Part shown: piece by piece, positions 1 through 6,099 of the stretch
Layout of the letters: each line of letters opens with the position of its first letter
How positions within the stretch are numbered: the stretch's first letter is position 1
Source of the DNA: Alphaproteobacteria bacterium
GTDB lineage: Bacteria; Pseudomonadota; Alphaproteobacteria; JAEULC01
DNA length: 8,035 bases
Reading direction: 5' to 3'
Assembly (NCBI GenBank): GCA_020851015.1
Contig: JADZDN010000053.1
Span: forward strand, 1 to 8,035
Translations under genes and position numbers: made by a program
The notes under the pieces: model-generated
The model's database searches: none
Told to the model about the DNA's origin: nothing
What the model saw: the letters and a program-made list of their open reading frames with translations, nothing else

Positions 1-190
1 GCAGCACTTCGTAGCCGTCGATGTCCGGCAGCATCAGGTCGAGCACGATGATGTCGTAGTCGTAGAGCTTGCCGATCTCCAGCCCGTCCTCGCCCATGTC
101 GGCGAGATCGACGACGTAGCCTTCGGATTTCAGCATCATCTCGATGCTCTTGGCGGTGGAACTATCGTCTTCAACAAGCAGGATGCGCAT
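1..190 (-). CDS. ctrA: Cell cycle response regulator CtrA, N-terminal part (gene runs off the left edge)
   Basis: Only the first 63 codons are present, starting at the ATG on the minus strand at 188-190. They form the start of a receiver domain. It opens with [10 protein letters not shown], where E7, D8 and D9 supply the acidic pocket, followed by the helix [14 protein letters not shown]. The strand [13 protein letters not shown] (residues 44-56) places the phospho-acceptor at D51, the same number as in Caulobacter CtrA. CtrA is an OmpR-family DNA-binding regulator that is phosphorylated through the CckA-ChpT relay. It silences the replication origin in some species and activates flagellar and division genes. 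The DNA-binding domain lies outside the window. An AGGGAGA ribosome binding site at 198-204 is 7 bases from the ATG. Another OmpR-type regulator is possible in principle, but the N-terminal wording and the flagellar neighbourhood favour CtrA. Confidence 0.93.
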   Translation of the reverse strand, partial: MRILLVEDDSSTAKSIEMMLKSEGYVVDLADMGEDGLEIGKLYDYDIIVLDLMLPDIDGYEVL

Positions 191-208
191 GTGAGTGTCT
201 CCCTGACC

Positions 209-246
209 GTTAACGTTAATCTATCTTAACATGCGGCACGAATCAA
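209..246 (-). promoter_or_regulatory. Candidate ctrA promoter with GANTC methylation site and CtrA-type TTAA boxes
   Basis: On the minus strand, TTGATT (246-241) and TAGATT (223-218) are separated by 17 bases. Each matches 4 of 6 positions of the sigma-70 consensus. A GANTC site (GAATC on plus, 240-244), the target of the CcrM methylase, overlaps the -35. Three TTAA half-sites lie at 210-213, 216-219 and 226-229. The last two are spaced by 6 bases, whereas the usual CtrA consensus is TTAA-N7-TTAA. The stretch TTAACGTTAA (210-219) is a perfect palindrome. In Caulobacter the ctrA P1 promoter is known to be controlled by a GANTC site and by CtrA itself. The layout here looks like the same circuit, but the promoter assignment is inference. 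Confidence 0.5.
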
Positions 247-485
247 GGATATTTTGACTTGACAGCGAAGAAATATTGGAACGGCCAAGAAATCCTCCAG
301 AACTAGGAAAGTCTTGCCGGGTCCAATTGCCGCAGCTGCCCGCGCGTATTGCTGCGCGGGATTTGCGATCTATCCCCAAGCGCATCCGCCGCTGGCGGAA
401 TTCGCCGGGAATACAGGCATCTAGCCGGGCGGTTGATGTTCACCGATCGTTAAACACCCTAAGCGACACTGCGTTGCGCCTGCTC
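247..485. other. Divergent intergenic region between ctrA and fliI, no gene supported
   Basis: No convincing coding sequence is seen in this stretch. It holds AT-rich DNA at 247-280 and then GC-rich DNA with inverted repeats. One is a 7-base stem at 339-345/354-360 with an 8-base loop. Another is CCGCC-GCT-GGCGG at 386-398. Neither is followed by a T-run, so I do not call them terminators. On the plus strand TTAA-N6-TAAG (450-463) resembles a degraded CtrA site and could belong to the fliI promoter. No clear -35/-10 pair or sigma-54 -24/-12 element was found for fliI. Confidence 0.4.
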
Positions 486-515
486 CGGCGCCTAGCGCCG
501 TCGGCCAGAAGGCCG
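486..515 (+). other. Two adjacent stem-loops in the presumed fliI leader
   Basis: CGGCGC-CTA-GCGCCG (486-500) is a perfect 6-base stem with a 3-base loop. One base later, CGGCC-AGAA-GGCCG (502-515) forms a 5-base stem with a 4-base loop. The fliI ribosome binding site starts at 524, nine bases downstream. Small GC-rich hairpins are common by chance in DNA of this composition, so a regulatory role is only a possibility. Confidence 0.35.
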
Positions 516-523
516 CCGGCGAC

Positions 524-532
524 AGGAAGAGG
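524..532 (+). promoter_or_regulatory. Ribosome binding site that decides the TTG start of fliI
   Basis: AGGAAGAGG (524-532) is a purine-rich Shine-Dalgarno match ending 6 bases before the TTG at 539-541. No ATG lies in the fliI frame until codon 31 (GVLGM), which would remove conserved N-terminal FliI sequence. The frame upstream is open to a TGA at 434-436 but offers no better start. TTG is therefore the best choice. Confidence 0.65.
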
Positions 533-538
533 TTTGTC

Positions 539-1870
539 TTGGCTCAGCATGCTTTGGCCAATCTGATCGCGGACGTCGAGCGGATCCCGGCCCATCGCTA
601 TTTCGGCAGAGTGACCGGCGTGCTCGGCATGCTGGTCGAGGTCGGCGGCGTGCAGCGCGTGCTGTCGATCGGCGAGCGCTGCGGCGTGCTGACGCGCGAC
701 CAGCGCGCGGTGCCGTGCGAGGTGGTCGGCTTCCGCGCCGACCGCGTGCTGCTGATGCCCTTCACGACGCTGGACGGCGTGGGCCTCGGCTGCAAGGTCG
801 AGGTGCTGGGCCACGACCCGGTGATCTATCCCGACGTCTCGTGGCTCGGCCGCGTGGTCGATGCGATGGGCCAGCCGGTGGACGGCAGGGGCCCGCTGAA
901 GATGGGCAGCGTCGCCTACCGCCTGCGCAGCCAGCCGCCGCCCGCGCACATGCGCCAGCGCGTCGGCGCCAAGATCGACCTGGGCGTGCGCGCGCTCAAC
1001 ACCTTCCTGACGATGTGCCGCGGCCAGCGCGTCGGCATCTTCGCGGGCTCCGGCGTCGGCAAGTCCGTGCTGCTGTCGATGCTCGCGCGCTACACCGCCT
1101 CGGACGTCAACGTGATCGGCCTGATCGGCGAGCGCGGCCGCGAGGTGCAGGAGTTCCTCGAGGACGACTTGGGCGAGGAGGGCCGCGCGCGCAGCGTGGT
1201 GGTCGTCGCCACGTCCGACGAGTCGCCGCTGATGCGCCGCCAGGCCGCCTACCTGGCGATGACGATCGCGGAGTATTTCCGCGATCTCGAGCGCAACGTG
1301 CTCTGCATGATGGACAGCATCACGCGCTTCGCCATGGCGCAGCGCGAGATCGGCCTCAGCGCGGGCGAGCCGCCCACCAGCAAGGGCTACACGCCCACCG
1401 AGTGCGCCGAGCTGCCGCGGCTGCTCGAGCGCGCCGGGCCGGGCACCGGCGCCGGCAGCATCACCGGCATGTTCACGGTCCGGGTCGAAGGCGACGACAT
1501 GAACGAGCCGATCGCCGATGCCGTGCGCGGCATTCTCGACGGCCATGTCGTGCTCGACCGCGCGATCGCCGAGCGCGGCCGCTATCCCGCGATCAACGTG
1601 CTGCGCAGCATCTCGCGCGTCATGCCGAACTGCAACACGGCCGAGGAGAACGCGCTGGTGCGCAAGGCGCGCGCGCTGATGGCCGCCTATGACGACATGG
1701 CCGAGCTGATCCGCATCGGCGCCTATCGCCAGGGAAGCGATCCGGGCGTCGACGCGGCGATCGCCGTCCAGCCGAAGCTCGAGGCGTTCCTGAACCAGGA
1801 CCGCGCGGAATGCGAATTGCTCCCGGGGGGCTACGCTAAACTGGCCGAAATCCTCGGAGGTGTCCCATGA
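539..1870 (+). CDS. fliI: Flagellar type III export ATPase FliI
   Basis: This is the cytoplasmic hexameric ATPase of the flagellar export apparatus. It unfolds and delivers substrates to the FlhA/FlhB gate and is related to the F1-ATPase beta subunit. The protein has 443 residues, the usual length for the family. The N-terminal beta-barrel is at about 20-95 (GRVTGVLGMLVEVGG, IGERC). The Walker A loop AGSGVGKS is at 169-176, GERGREV at 197-203, and Walker B LCMMDS at 255-260. The family signature ITRFAMAQREIG follows, then EPPTSKGYTP. The C-terminal helical domain runs from about 350 to the end. The TTG start is supported by the ribosome binding site just upstream. The stop TGA overlaps the ATG of fliJ, so the two are translationally coupled. 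FliH, the usual negative regulator, is not encoded in this window. The alternative of a virulence-type SctN ATPase is unlikely because every neighbour is flagellar. Confidence 0.96.
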   Translation: MAQHALANLIADVERIPAHRYFGRVTGVLGMLVEVGGVQRVLSIGERCGVLTRDQRAVPCEVVGFRADRVLLMPFTTLDGVGLGCKVEVLGHDPVIYPDVSWLGRVVDAMGQPVDGRGPLKMGSVAYRLRSQPPPAHMRQRVGAKIDLGVRALNTFLTMCRGQRVGIFAGSGVGKSVLLSMLARYTASDVNVIGLIGERGREVQEFLEDDLGEEGRARSVVVVATSDESPLMRRQAAYLAMTIAEYFRDLERNVLCMMDSITRFAMAQREIGLSAGEPPTSKGYTPTECAELPRLLERAGPGTGAGSITGMFTVRVEGDDMNEPIADAVRGILDGHVVLDRAIAERGRYPAINVLRSISRVMPNCNTAEENALVRKARALMAAYDDMAELIRIGAYRQGSDPGVDAAIAVQPKLEAFLNQDRAECELLPGGYAKLAEILGGVP

Positions 1871-2292
1871 AGGGCATCGCGGCCATGGTGCGCGTGCACA
1901 AATGGAAGCTGGAGGAACGCAGCCGCGTTCTCCAGGAACTCGAGCGCCTGCGGCAGAAGCTGCAGCAGGCCGGCGCGCAACTCGAAGCCGAGCTGGTCTC
2001 CGAACAGAACCAGGCGCGCGGCGGCGGGCTGGCCAATCTCACCTATGGCGGCTACGCACAAGCCGTGATCCAGCGGCGCGACCACATCGCCAAGTCGCTG
2101 GCCGAAGTCGCCGCCGAGACCGAGCAGGCGCGCAAGGAAGTGGCGGCCGCCTTCCAGGAACTGAAGAAGTACGAGCTGGCACTGGCCAATCGCGAGAAGC
2201 AGAAGAAGCAAAAGGAAGCCAAGGTCGAGCGTACCACGCTCGACGATCTCGGCATCGCCGCGCATCGCCGGAGCAAGACCGGCCAGGTCTGA
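1867..2292 (+). CDS. fliJ: Flagellar export protein FliJ (ATPase central stalk)
   Basis: The 141-residue product is highly charged and almost entirely helical, as expected for the FliJ coiled-coil stalk. FliJ sits in the FliI hexamer like the gamma subunit of F1 and contacts FlhA. The first helix includes KLEERSRVLQELERLRQKLQ (about residues 15-34). A short polar break with glycines (GGGLANLTYGGY, about 52-63) separates it from a second long helix ending in a Lys-rich run (NREKQKKQKEAKVE). FliJ sequences diverge strongly, so the call rests on length, coiled-coil character and the position directly after fliI with a 4-base ATGA overlap. GGAGG at 1856-1860 is a well-placed ribosome binding site for the ATG at 1867. 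An internal ATG at codon 7 is possible but less well placed. The unstructured tail after about residue 122 is short. Confidence 0.87.
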   Translation: MKGIAAMVRVHKWKLEERSRVLQELERLRQKLQQAGAQLEAELVSEQNQARGGGLANLTYGGYAQAVIQRRDHIAKSLAEVAAETEQARKEVAAAFQELKKYELALANREKQKKQKEAKVERTTLDDLGIAAHRRSKTGQV

Positions 2293-2308
2293 GCCGCGGC
2301 CGCGCGGC
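2293..2308. terminator. GC-rich hairpin filling the convergent gap (possible bidirectional terminator)
   Basis: GCCGCG (2293-2298), loop GCCG, CGCGGC (2303-2308) form a perfect 6-base stem. It starts one base after the fliJ stop and ends four bases before the stop of the opposing FliK-like gene. The position suits a shared transcription end. No T-run follows on either strand, so it is not a classical intrinsic terminator. Confidence 0.3.
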
Positions 2309-2312
2309 GCTG

Positions 2313-5297
2313 CTACGCCATGACGCCGTGCGCGGCGGGATGGGCGATCTCGTCGAGCGGATCGATCGGGAAGCGTCCGCCCGCCTGGAAGGCGACCGAG
2401 CCGGCAAATCGCCCTTCGGCCGCGGCCGACTGCACGATCGCGTCGATGTCGCGCCGCGCGTCCTCGGGCAGGGCCTCGCGCGTGCGCAGCACCAGGTCCA
2501 CGCGCTGGGCGCGCGCCAGCCCGTCGATCTGCAGCGGTCCCAGGCGCGTCAGCTCGGTCTCGACGACGAAGCGCGTGGTCGGCTCGAGCTGGCCTTTGCG
2601 GTTGCGCTGCTGGCGGAAGAACAAGCGCACCGGCGTGATCGGGCCCTCGGGATGCTGGACCGGCAGGAAGAAGGCGCGCCAGTCGCCGGTCGGCTGCGTG
2701 GCGAGGCGGTTGAGCACCCCCAGCTCCTCGCCAAGCCGTCCCAGCACGGCGCCACGGCCCGTGCGCTCCAGGGCGCGCGCCGCGCGTTCGCCCAGCAGCA
2801 TGCCGACATCGCCGCCGCGCAGCGCGGCCACCAGGAACAGCAAGCCGGCCGCCAGGCGCGGGCCGGGCTGGGCGACGGCGCGACCCAGCGCTGCCTGCGC
2901 CGCGGCGGGGTCGCTGGCGGCCAGCCCGTCGATCGCGCGCCGCAGGTTCTCCCAGTCACGCGCCAGGGTGACGGCGTCGCCGGCCGCCGCCGGTTCGTCG
3001 CCGGCCAGCGGCGTCCCGCCCGGTCTTGCGGCTGCGCCCGCGATCGTCGCCAACCCGGGCCGGCCGAGCAGTTCGAGCTGGATGCGCTGTCCGACCGGCA
3101 GGTCGCCGGCCGGGATGGTCAGCAGGCCGAACCCCGCATTTACGACCAGCAGGCCGCCGGCGCTTCGCCCGACCACCGTCGCGGTCACGACCGGATGGCC
3201 TTCGGCATTGATGCTCATCTGGCCGATATTGGCCGCCGCTTCGCCGCCGCCGATCGCCAGAACGCGCGCGTCGAACGCCGCCCCGATCGGCGCGCGCACG
3301 TAGCCGGATGCCGCGCCGTTGACGACGACCGGGCCGGCGTCGCCCCGCTGCACCAGGGTCGCCGGCACGACCTGGCCGGGCGTGAGCGCGGTGGACGGCG
3401 CGCCGACCCGACCGACCAGCTCGAGCTGCACGCGCTGTCCCGGCTCAGCGTTGCCGGCGGCGCCGACCGTCATCAGGCCGAATCCGGCATTGACCACCAG
3501 CAGGCCCGCGCCGGTGCGGCCGGCCACGGTCGCGGTCACCACCGGGTTGCCCTCGGCGTTGACCGTGACGCTACCCGCCGCCACGCCGTCATCGGTGGCA
3601 CCGGCGAGCAGCAGCAGGCGCGCCTCGATGGTCGTGCCGATCGGCGCGCGGGCATAGGTCTGCGCGATGGCGTTCCCGGTCGCCGGCGCCTGGTCGCCGC
3701 GCTGGACCAGCGTCGCGGTAACGAGCTGGCCGGTATCGGGCGCGTCCGCCGGCGGGCTTGGGCGGCCGAGCAGCTCCAGCGCCACGGGCTGGCCGGGCGG
3801 CAGGTTTCCGCCGGCGGGCAGGGTCAGCAGGCCGAACCCGGCATTGACGACGGTCAGCCCGCCGCCGGTGCGGCCGACGACGCTGGCCGTGACGACCGGA
3901 TGGCCCTCGGCGTTGACGGCGATCGACCCGGTCCGGGGCGCATCGCCGCCCGTGGGGGCGGGGGACACGATGCGCGCGTCGAAGGTGGTCCCGATCGCCG
4001 CCCGCGCATAGCCGGCGGCGGGGCCGGGCGCAGCGGGACCGGCGCCAGCGGGTGCGGGTGCGTCGCCGCGCTGGATCAGCGTCGCGGTGACCACCGCGTT
4101 GGGCGCCGGCGCTCCCGGCGCGACGCCGGGACGCCCCACCAGTTCGATCTCCAGCCGCTGGCCGGCGAGCAGGTTGAGCGCGGCCGGCAGGGTGAGCTGT
4201 CCGAACCCGGCGTTCACCGCCACCAGGCCGGCGCCGGTGCGGCCGGTTACCGTCGCCGTCACCACCGGGTTGCCCTGGGCATTGACGCTGACCGTGCCCG
4301 CGCTCGATCCGTCGTCGTCGGCATTCGCGATCGACAGCACGTTGGTCTGGATGGTCGTCCCGATCGGCGCGCGCGCATAGCCCGCCGCGACGGCGTTGGC
4401 GCTGGCGAGCGCGGGATCGCCGCGCTGCGCCAGGGTGGCCACCACCGCCTGCGCGGGCGCGTTCGACGGCGCGGTCGTCGCCGGCCGGCCGATCAGCTCG
4501 AGCTCCAGGCGCTGGCCCGGCTGCAGATCGCCGCCGGCCGGCACGGTCAGCAGCCCGAAGCCGGCATTGATCGCGACCAGGCCGGCGCTGGTCCGCCCGA
4601 CCACGGTCGCGGTCACGACCGGATGGCCATCGGCGTTGATCCCCATCGCGCCGCCCTGTGCCGGCGCGCCGGCGGCATTGGCGATCGACAGCACGCGGGC
4701 CTCGAAGGCCGCGCCGATCGGCGCGCGGGCATAGCCGGTGGCGCCGGTCGGCGCGCCTTCGCCGCGCTGGACCAGGGTCGCGGTGACGACCTGGCCCGGC
4801 GACAGGGTCGGCGCGGGGCGCTGCGGCGTCGCCGCCACGGCCGCGCTGGACCCGCCATCGGGCGCGGCGGCGCTGGCCTGCGCCGTGTTGCCCGCGGTCA
4901 CCCCGGTGGCGGGCGTGCCGTCCGGCATCCGCTGCAAGACCAGGCGCGCCGTGGCGCCTTCCGCCTGGTCGGGCAGGTAGAGCGCAAGCTGGCTGCCGAT
5001 CTGGGCCGCGATCGGCCCGCGCAGGACGACGATGCCTTCCGCCGTCCGCAGCAGCGCCGTGCCGTTCGAATCCTGCGCCACCAGGGTGCCGACGATCGGC
5101 GAGCCGACCGGGCGGTTGCGCAGCGTGTTGGGCAGGTTGACGACGATGGCCGTGAGGGCCTGAACCGCGTTGGCGGTGACGGTCGGCGCGCTCGGGTTGG
5201 GAACCGCGCCAAGCCCCACCGCGCCGGTGGCGCCGGTGGTCGCGGTCGGCGTCGGTACCGGCGGTAGCGCGGGCGGGACCGGGCCGACGGTGGTCAT
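2313..5297 (-). CDS. FliK-like putative flagellar hook-length control protein with five internal repeats
   Basis: The 994-residue product is probably cytoplasmic and exported by the flagellar apparatus. No signal peptide or membrane segment is visible. Residues 1-60 are Pro/Ala/Thr-rich. Residues 65-109 are a diverged half-repeat. Residues 170-760 are five tandem repeats. A helical Ala-rich part follows (about 775-865), then a C-terminal domain (about 870-975). There, VRLFFRQQR, TELTRLGPLQIDGL and VDLVLRTREALPEDARRDI follow the FliK C-terminal pattern: an LG-containing beta strand, an amphipathic strand and then a helix. FliK measures hook length and switches FlhB export specificity. Typical enterobacterial FliK is about 400 residues, so this one is more than twice as long. 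The gene starts 4 bases after flhG and lacks a strong ribosome binding site, which suggests coupling. Direct evidence for FliK is the C-terminal pattern plus context; the repeats are not diagnostic. Another secreted flagellar repeat protein remains possible. Confidence 0.62.
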   Translation of the reverse strand: MTTVGPVPPALPPVPTPTATTGATGAVGLGAVPNPSAPTVTANAVQALTAIVVNLPNTLRNRPVGSPIVGTLVAQDSNGTALLRTAEGIVVLRGPIAAQIGSQLALYLPDQAEGATARLVLQRMPDGTPATGVTAGNTAQASAAAPDGGSSAAVAATPQRPAPTLSPGQVVTATLVQRGEGAPTGATGYARAPIGAAFEARVLSIANAAGAPAQGGAMGINADGHPVVTATVVGRTSAGLVAINAGFGLLTVPAGGDLQPGQRLELELIGRPATTAPSNAPAQAVVATLAQRGDPALASANAVAAGYARAPIGTTIQTNVLSIANADDDGSSAGTVSVNAQGNPVVTATVTGRTGAGLVAVNAGFGQLTLPAALNLLAGQRLEIELVGRPGVAPGAPAPNAVVTATLIQRGDAPAPAGAGPAAPGPAAGYARAAIGTTFDARIVSPAPTGGDAPRTGSIAVNAEGHPVVTASVVGRTGGGLTVVNAGFGLLTLPAGGNLPPGQPVALELLGRPSPPADAPDTGQLVTATLVQRGDQAPATGNAIAQTYARAPIGTTIEARLLLLAGATDDGVAAGSVTVNAEGNPVVTATVAGRTGAGLLVVNAGFGLMTVGAAGNAEPGQRVQLELVGRVGAPSTALTPGQVVPATLVQRGDAGPVVVNGAASGYVRAPIGAAFDARVLAIGGGEAAANIGQMSINAEGHPVVTATVVGRSAGGLLVVNAGFGLLTIPAGDLPVGQRIQLELLGRPGLATIAGAAARPGGTPLAGDEPAAAGDAVTLARDWENLRRAIDGLAASDPAAAQAALGRAVAQPGPRLAAGLLFLVAALRGGDVGMLLGERAARALERTGRGAVLGRLGEELGVLNRLATQPTGDWRAFFLPVQHPEGPITPVRLFFRQQRNRKGQLEPTTRFVVETELTRLGPLQIDGLARAQRVDLVLRTREALPEDARRDIDAIVQSAAAEGRFAGSVAFQAGGRFPIDPLDEIAHPAAHGVMA
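3018..4790 (-). repeat. Five tandem coding repeats of 345-369 bases within the FliK-like gene
   Basis: In protein order the units are R1 4446-4790 (residues 170-284), R2 4095-4445 (285-401), R3 3726-4094 (402-524), R4 3372-3725 (525-642) and R5 3018-3371 (643-760). Each has the same order of motifs: V-TATLVQRG, then GYARAPIG, then a variable loop, then NAEGHPVVTATVVGR, NAGFGLLTLPAG, and finally PGQRxxLELxGRP. Variable Ala/Pro/Gly linkers of about 10-25 residues cause the length differences. The conserved DNA for the PIGARA segment recurs near 3282, 3637, 3990, 4356 and 4711. R1, R3 and R5 resemble each other more than they resemble R2 and R4. Confidence 0.9.
4971..5105 (-). repeat. Diverged half-repeat near the N-terminus of the FliK-like protein
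   Basis: Residues 65-109 (from GSPIVGTLVAQDSNGTALL to the end of IGSQLALYLP) follow the layout of the second half of each main repeat: G-P-V, V-x-G/D, a short turn, a hydrophobic strand, G, a strand, G-Q-x-L-x-L-x-L. Identity is low and the match rests on spacing and hydrophobic pattern. It may be the ancestral unit from which the tandem array grew. Confidence 0.45.
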
Positions 5298-5301
5298 GAC
5301 G

Positions 5302-6099
5302 CTATGACGCTTCGTCGATCAGCCGCTTGGCCACGGCTTCGACGTCCTGCGCCGCCTCGGTGTTGGGATAGCGGGTCAACAGCGGCGTCTGGTGCCGGAT
5401 CGCCTCGCGCACTTTCGGGTCGCGGCGCACGATGCCCAGCAGCGGCGGCTCGATCTTGAGGAACCCTTTGCAGGCCTTGAGCAGCGTGCCATAGGTGCGC
5501 TCGCCGTCCCGCCGCGTGGCGGCCATGTTGACCACGACGCCCAGGTTGACACCCGGCGTTTCCTGCGCCGTCACCTTGATGAAGGCATAGGCGTCGGTCA
5601 GCGCGGTCGGCTCGTCGGTCGTGACCACCACGGTGGTGCCGGCGATCGAGGCCAGGTAGCGCACCGGACGCTCGACGCCCGCGCCCAGGTCGATGATCGT
5701 GCGGTCGTAGCGCCGCGCCAGCGCGGCCAGCTCCTCGCCCAGCGCGCTCAGCCGCTGCTGCGGCAGGTTGGCGAGCCCGCCGCTGCCCGACCGCCCGGCG
5801 ATGATGTCGAAGCCGCCGTCGGCGAACGGCGCCGCCACCTGGCCCAAGGTCGCTTGCCCTGCAAGCACGGCGCCCAGATCGCGCGCCGGCGTCAGGCCGA
5901 GCTGGATGTCCACGTTGGCTAGCCCCAGGTCGCCGTCGAACAGCAGCGTGCGCTGCCCGGCGCGCGCCAGCGCGTGCGCCACGGTGATGGAGAACCACGT
6001 CTTGCCGACGCCGCCCTTGCCGGAGGCAACCGCGATCACGCGGCGCGACGGCGCGGGAGCGGGGGAGCTGTGGACGGTGAGTTCGACCGGTGTGCTCAT
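5302..6099 (-). CDS. flhG: MinD/ParA-family ATPase FlhG (flagellar number regulator)
   Basis: The 265-residue protein is a MinD-type ATPase that limits the number of flagella, partly by acting on FlhF. The deviant Walker A motif KGGVGKTW is at residues 28-34, with the signature lysine K28. The FlhG-typical box DGDLGLANVDIQLGL is at 55-69. The Walker B-like strand IIDLGAG is at 135-141. TTDEPTALTDAYAFIK (160-175) is a typical FlhG/MinD stretch. Its ATG overlaps the flhF stop (ATGA), and the FliK-like gene begins 4 bases after its stop, so the three genes form one operon. The 20-residue N-terminal tail is Ser/Pro/Ala-rich and lacks the DQAxxLR motif by which some FlhG proteins stimulate FlhF. 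A C-terminal MinD-like membrane helix is not obvious either. A chromosome-partition ParA or a MinD is unlikely because of the flhF linkage and the LGLANVD box. Confidence 0.87.
   Translation of the reverse strand: MSTPVELTVHSSPAPAPSRRVIAVASGKGGVGKTWFSITVAHALARAGQRTLLFDGDLGLANVDIQLGLTPARDLGAVLAGQATLGQVAAPFADGGFDIIAGRSGSGGLANLPQQRLSALGEELAALARRYDRTIIDLGAGVERPVRYLASIAGTTVVVTTDEPTALTDAYAFIKVTAQETPGVNLGVVVNMAATRRDGERTYGTLLKACKGFLKIEPPLLGIVRRDPKVREAIRHQTPLLTRYPNTEAAQDVEAVAKRLIDEAS

Noticed and set aside
259..264. A perfect plus-strand TTGACA that could be a -35 box for fliI
   Set aside because: No acceptable -10 lies 16-18 bases downstream (the sequence there is around acggcc), and the distance to the fliI start would be about 250 bases.
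339..360. A 7-base inverted repeat as a transcription terminator
   Set aside because: No T-run follows on either strand, and no gene ends nearby on the plus strand.
276..566. A 96-codon plus-strand frame across the ctrA-fliI gap
   Set aside because: It overlaps the fliI start, contains the leader stem-loops, is Arg/Pro-rich, and has no ribosome binding site or family resemblance.
440..1546. A 368-codon open frame on the minus strand opposite fliI
   Set aside because: It is a His/Ala/Arg-rich shadow of fliI, which is unmistakable on the plus strand. No motif or ribosome binding site supports it.
3018..4790. The tandem repeats as a CRISPR array or mobile-element array
   Set aside because: The units are about 350 bases, keep the reading frame, and differ at protein level with conserved motifs. 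They are internal protein repeats.
1860..5267. A 1135-codon open frame on the plus strand, opposite the FliK-like gene and overlapping fliJ
   Set aside because: Its composition is Arg/Gly/Ala-rich with no recognisable motif. It overlaps fliJ in another frame, and long antisense frames are expected opposite a GC-rich gene. The minus-strand frame shows clear repeats and a domain pattern.
5302..6099. MinD-like gene as a chromosome partition ParA
   Set aside because: No parB or parS-like element is nearby. Overlap with flhF and the LGLANVD box point to FlhG.
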